A stretch of 60,286 bases of DNA from the NCBI GenBank assembly GCA_017503725.1, contig JAFVSL010000007.1, positions 1 to 60,286 of the forward strand. Direction: 5' to 3'. Both the position numbers and the translations under genes were made by a program. The DNA is from Alphaproteobacteria bacterium. Lineage in GTDB: Bacteria; Pseudomonadota; Alphaproteobacteria; Rs-D84. Below, piece by piece: positions 57,216 through 60,286 of the stretch (its first letter is position 1; every line of letters starts with the position of its first letter). The notes under the pieces are model-generated. The model was not told the DNA's origin. It saw only the letters and a list, made by a program, of their open reading frames with translations, and made no database searches.

Positions 57216-57854
57216 ATGACAAATAAAACGGTTCTTATTATTGATGATGATGACATCCTGCGCGGGGCACTGGCACGTGGTCTGCGCAATGAACATTTCA
57301 ATGTTTTAACCGCAGATTCCGCCGAAATCGCGCAAGACATATTGTCGCGTATCGCGGTTGATGCAATTATCCTGGATCGAATGATGACGGGAATGGACGG
57401 ATTAACCCTGTTGCAAGAATTACGCCGGGCCGGCAACACCACACCCGTCTTGATGTTAACCGCGATGACGGGTGCCGAAAACACTATTGATGGCCTGGCC
57501 GGCGGGGCGGACGATTATCTGGGCAAGCCGTTCCAGATGCGCGAACTTATCTTGCGCCTGAATAACATAATGCGCAATCACAACACAACGCCGGCCATAT
57601 TGCCAGACGGCTTAACCTTTGCCAATGACGAATTTTTTATAACGCGCGCCGGCGTATCGCATTTATTGGCATTATCCGGCGAAGAAAAGAAGTTATTACA
57701 CGCCCTGACACATCCAATGGGCAATATTGCACCGGCGGCCCCAATGGTTGCAAAACGCTTGCGCGGAAAATTAAATATAGTATTATCAAATCTAGACATA
57801 ATAACAATTCGCGGCCGTGGATATAAGTTAATAGACACCGCCGCCCAACCATAG
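57216..57854 (+). CDS. OmpR-family response regulator
   Basis: The receiver domain has acidic pocket D10-D13, phosphorylation site D54 in IILDRMMTGMDG, Thr in VLMLTAM and Lys in YLGKPFQMRE. The C-terminal winged helix (HLLALSGEEKKLLHALT...LDIITIRGRGYKLID) is of the OmpR/PhoB type, slightly shortened. It would bind DNA when phosphorylated by the kinase encoded nine nt downstream. The adjacent secreted protein gene may be a target. Confidence 0.92.
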   Translation: MTNKTVLIIDDDDILRGALARGLRNEHFNVLTADSAEIAQDILSRIAVDAIILDRMMTGMDGLTLLQELRRAGNTTPVLMLTAMTGAENTIDGLAGGADDYLGKPFQMRELILRLNNIMRNHNTTPAILPDGLTFANDEFFITRAGVSHLLALSGEEKKLLHALTHPMGNIAPAAPMVAKRLRGKLNIVLSNLDIITIRGRGYKLIDTAAQP

Positions 57855-57863
57855 GACATTTAT

Positions 57864-59144
57864 ATGAGATTGATGCCACGCAGTTTCTTGGCCAGAACGA
57901 TTTTAATGATTCTTGTCCCCCTGGTTATTGCCCAGGTAATTGTTGCCAACGCGTTTTTTGGCAATCACTGGTCCCGCGTACACGACACATTGGCGCGTAC
58001 TTTGGCGGGCGAAGTTACCACAATGATGAACTTTATGGATTCGGGCAACACCGCCGCTGTTCAGCAAATGGCACACGACATCGGCATAAATGTATCCGTG
58101 CACCCGACATTGAACCGTCCACGCCATAACGACAATAAATCAACCGAGACGGGGAAACTGGCATCGGAATTATCCAAACGGTTAAAGCGTCCCGCCAACA
58201 TTTATATGGACAAGGGCAAGCGTCTGGTGTTCATTGACGTCCCAACCCGCGACAACCAAATTGCAACGTTCGGCACATCACTTTACAGAATTTATTCCAC
58301 CAGTACAGAGGTATTTATCATCTGGCTGATTGGTTCTATATTGATTGTATCAATCTTGGTAACGCCGTTTATAATAATGCACACGCGCAGTATTCGTCGC
58401 ATTGCACGTGCCGCCGGATTGTTTGGCCGTGGCCTGGATGCACCGGGCTTTGAACCCACCGGTTCCAAAGAAATCCGCGAAGCCGCCACCGCAATGATAA
58501 CTATGAAAGAACGCCTGAACAGATACAACCGCACCCGCACCGATATGCTTAACGCGGTCAGCCACGATTTAAAGGCACCATTGGCACGTATGCGTTTGAA
58601 CATAGAGACGGGTGGGGCAACCGATGCGGATTTAATACGCGACATTGACCGTATGACGGAAATGGTAAACGGCTACCTGGCGTTTGCGCGTGGTGAAATG
58701 CCCGAAATAGAACAGGCCACCGAATTACCACCAATCCTGACACGTACCGTGCGCGATGCCGCCCCAGACAAGAAAATCATTACCGATTTTCCGGACACCC
58801 CGGCCCAGTTTTATGCGCGCCCAATGGCCCTGGCGCGGGCATTCGCGAACATTATTGAAAACGCGGCACGTTATGCCGCAACAACGGTAAAAATCAGCGA
58901 ACACGACTTTGACGACCGTATAGAGGTCACCATCGAAGACGACGGCCCCGGCATTCCCGACCACAAGAAGAAAGAAGCCCTGCGGCCGTTTGTACGCCTG
59001 GACGATGCACGTGGTGTTGACACCGGGGGAACGGGCCTGGGGTTATCGATTGCCCAAACTGCGTTTGAAAATCACGGGGGTCAAATGTTCCTTGAAAACA
59101 GTGATTTGGGTGGTCTGCGTGTCCGAATCGTTTTGCCAATATAA
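57864..59144 (+). CDS. sensor histidine kinase (EnvZ-like)
   Basis: Two membrane helices (about 10-29 and 150-172) flank a periplasmic sensor of about 115 residues. A HAMP region follows. The HisKA motif AVSHDLKAPLARMRL carries H234. The ATPase domain has the N-box ANIIENAARYA, G1 EDDGPGIPD, and G2 GGTGLGLSIAQTA. The layout matches EnvZ. The signal is unknown. It forms a pair with the regulator upstream and is followed by a terminator. Confidence 0.93.
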   Translation: MRLMPRSFLARTILMILVPLVIAQVIVANAFFGNHWSRVHDTLARTLAGEVTTMMNFMDSGNTAAVQQMAHDIGINVSVHPTLNRPRHNDNKSTETGKLASELSKRLKRPANIYMDKGKRLVFIDVPTRDNQIATFGTSLYRIYSTSTEVFIIWLIGSILIVSILVTPFIIMHTRSIRRIARAAGLFGRGLDAPGFEPTGSKEIREAATAMITMKERLNRYNRTRTDMLNAVSHDLKAPLARMRLNIETGGATDADLIRDIDRMTEMVNGYLAFARGEMPEIEQATELPPILTRTVRDAAPDKKIITDFPDTPAQFYARPMALARAFANIIENAARYAATTVKISEHDFDDRIEVTIEDDGPGIPDHKKKEALRPFVRLDDARGVDTGGTGLGLSIAQTAFENHGGQMFLENSDLGGLRVRIVLPI

Positions 59145-59172
59145 AATCCCCGCCATCCGGCGGGATTTTTTA
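59145..59172 (+). terminator. intrinsic terminator of the two-component operon
   Basis: TCCC(C)GCC pairs with GGCGGGA, one C bulged, followed by TTTTTTAT, just after the kinase stop. Confidence 0.8.
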
Positions 59173-59216
59173 TGAGATATGAGATTACCTAGATAAATAA
59201 AAGTTTAGCGAAGTAA
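59163..59216 (+). repeat. dispersed intergenic repeat, copy 2
   Basis: GGGATTTTTTATGAGATATG, then a divergent core and ATAAAAGTTTAGCGAAGT. It matches copy 1 at 24156-24215 in reverse orientation. A third partial copy lies at 59387-59415. All three adjoin terminators or gene ends. Confidence 0.55.
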
Positions 59217-59239
59217 TTAGTTTACAAAAACGTTTCACG

Positions 59240-59351
59240 TTTTTGTCATTCCGGTGCTTGACACCGGAAACCAGGTTATGCGCGCAGAGCGCGCACAAAT
59301 AATAATGTTTCTATGACCTGGGTCCCGTGGTCAAGCCACGGGATGACAAAA
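59240..59351. repeat. long palindromic intergenic element
   Basis: TTTTGTCATTCC and GGGATGACAAAA form the outer arms. Inside are hairpins CCGGTG/CACCGG (59251-59267), CCAGGT with ACCTGG (59271-59276, 59316-59321), GCGCGC-type pairing, and CCCGTGG/CCACGGG (59324-59342). Related GTCATTCC...GGAATGACA elements occur in many alphaproteobacterial genomes. It is probably a mobile or REP-like palindrome. Confidence 0.7.
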
Positions 59352-59419
59352 GAAATTTAATTCTTCCACATTTGAACTTTGATTTAAACTTTTATTTAGC
59401 GCGGTATTTATGTATATCA

Positions 59420-59447
59420 CCACTAACCACTTACCACTAACCACTAA
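59420..59447 (+). repeat. short CCACTAA tandem repeat
   Basis: Four nearly regular copies of CCACTAA/CCACTTA lie in tandem in the non-coding stretch before the Cys-rich surface gene. Confidence 0.5.
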
Positions 59448-59480
59448 AAAATATTTTTTTACATTTGCGGATTTTTTTAC

Positions 59481-59510
59481 TTGTGCTGATATATTGATTT
59501 TTTCTATGAT
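59481..59510 (+). promoter_or_regulatory. promoter of the Cys-rich surface protein gene
   Basis: TTGTGC and TATGAT are separated by 18 nt, about 30 nt before the ATG. Confidence 0.45.
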
Positions 59511-59541
59511 ATACGTGTAAGAGAAAAAGAAAGTGGGGAAA

Positions 59542-60286
59542 ATGTCTAGATTTTTGCGCATCTGCGCCGTTTTGTCGGCTATGTTTTTTGCAACTAATGT
59601 GTTCGCGGCGGGGTATACATGTAACGATATCAAGATGTATACATCCTGTAACGCGGGGTATTATATGAGCCTGAATGGCACCCCAAACACAACCGCTCAG
59701 GTTGGTAACGCCTGTACCCTTTGTCCGGCGGGATATTATTGCCCTGGTGGCTCTGCATCCAGTAATGCTAATGCGCGTGTGGCCTGTACCGCCGGCAGTG
59801 CGTGTACCACCACGGGGTTAAGTGCACCCAATGCAACCTGTACGGCGGGATATTATTGCCCATCTGGTTCATCAAGCGCAACGGCATATGACTGTGATAC
59901 TGGCACCACAACGGCCAGCGCCAATAACTATTGGACATCTGCGGCCGGCGCCGGCGCCCGCACCAGTTGTTATCGCGCGGTAACATTGAACAAAAATGGA
60001 ATGAGCGGGACATTAACCCTGCCGACATCTTCGGGTTGTCGCTCGCTTACCTCTAACAGTGGCACGACAACCGTATACGTGTATTATAACACCAAATGCC
60101 TGTTGCCAACAACGGCCTTAAGTGGGACGGCCACCGGCACAACATACACCGGCACGGGCACGTGGGGCACATCTGCGACCGCGACGACATTTTCAAACTA
60201 TATCACGACCACCAGTACCGCGGCCACTTTAACATACTATGCGGGTAAACAATACACGTGTTCCGCGGGGTATTATCACGCGGCCA
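59542..60286 (+). CDS. Cys-rich surface protein with CPAGYYCPGGS repeats (3'-truncated by window end)
   Basis: No stop occurs before the window ends, so only about 248 residues are visible. A signal peptide (MSRFLRICAVLSAMFFATNVFA) is followed by Cys repeats of the form C-x-A-G-Y-Y-C-P-G/S-G-S. Examples are CTLCPAGYYCPGGSASSN, CTAGYYCPSGSSSATA and YTCSAGYYH. Between them is a Thr/Ser-rich beta segment (VTLNKNGMSGTLTLP) similar to InlB-type B-repeats. The full protein is probably a long exported adhesin-like protein. The ribosome binding site is weak (GTGGGG). Confidence 0.75.
   Translation, partial: MSRFLRICAVLSAMFFATNVFAAGYTCNDIKMYTSCNAGYYMSLNGTPNTTAQVGNACTLCPAGYYCPGGSASSNANARVACTAGSACTTTGLSAPNATCTAGYYCPSGSSSATAYDCDTGTTTASANNYWTSAAGAGARTSCYRAVTLNKNGMSGTLTLPTSSGCRSLTSNSGTTTVYVYYNTKCLLPTTALSGTATGTTYTGTGTWGTSATATTFSNYITTTSTAATLTYYAGKQYTCSAGYYHAA

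Overview
The window reads as a chromosome segment of an uncultured alphaproteobacterium with a Gram-negative envelope. Support for this comes from a Tol system beside ruvB and a ybgC-type thioesterase, an outer-membrane beta-barrel protein ending in Phe, the rpsP-rimM-trmD-rplS operon, a DUF2155 protein and a type A RNase P RNA. A host- or gut-associated, undersampled lineage (RF32-like) is my inference from the many secreted Cys-rich proteins without recognisable relatives and from the compact gene packing. No rRNA, CRISPR array, complete transposon or recognised defence system is visible.

Layout. 1-3100: a partial gene, a candidate structured RNA (about 411-630) ahead of an outer-membrane protein, then two 195-bp direct repeats enclosing a degenerate tRNA-Asn and a 51-residue ORF. 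3117-6744: a four-gene surface polysaccharide operon (two glycosyltransferases, a hexapeptide acyltransferase, a WbsX-like protein). 6747-7821: a phage-tail-like gene and a 61-bp direct repeat made from the 3' end of tRNA-Arg, which looks like an integration scar. 7874-23164: mostly housekeeping genes: a kinase-fold protein, prfB with a programmed frameshift, a Tat-exported amidase, tRNA-Ser, an alkyltransferase-like protein, peroxiredoxin, an HU/IHF protein, an accD-accA fusion, a coiled-coil membrane protein, an addA split in two, and recN.

23189-29540: two paralogous copies of a two-gene cassette for small secreted Cys-rich proteins lie in inverted orientation around xseA, tsaD, DUF1460 and DUF2155 genes. 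Each copy is preceded by a 214-nt leader RNA whose stems covary between the copies. 29568-32330: the rpsP-rimM-trmD-rplS operon with three extra small ORFs. 32560-38106: tRNA-Gly and a tight five-gene operon (LysM membrane protein, radical SAM protein, two Tyr-repeat/Cys-tail paralogs, an M49-like metallopeptidase) that I cannot match to a described system. 38210-43454: phosphofructokinase and Cys-rich secreted proteins, one with an apparent frameshift at a G5 tract. 43458-50447: rsmH, dnaE, secA. 50628-51241: a small ORF and rnpB. 51238-56087: an M14-like carboxypeptidase, tolA, tolR, a short tolQ, ybgC, ruvB and an alpha/beta hydrolase. 56230-59144: a secreted protein and an OmpR/EnvZ-like two-component pair. 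59145-60286: palindromic repeats and the start of a Cys-rich surface protein that leaves the window.

A recurring regulatory feature is a sigma70-type promoter whose -10 box ends 6-7 nt before the start codon (the amidase, alkyltransferase-like, recN, 163-aa and DUF2155 genes, possibly dnaE). This predicts leaderless mRNAs. The most original signals are the covarying leader RNAs with their cassettes, the radical SAM/Tyr-repeat/M49 operon, and the structured RNA at 411-630. All homology calls rest on motif recognition from the sequence alone.
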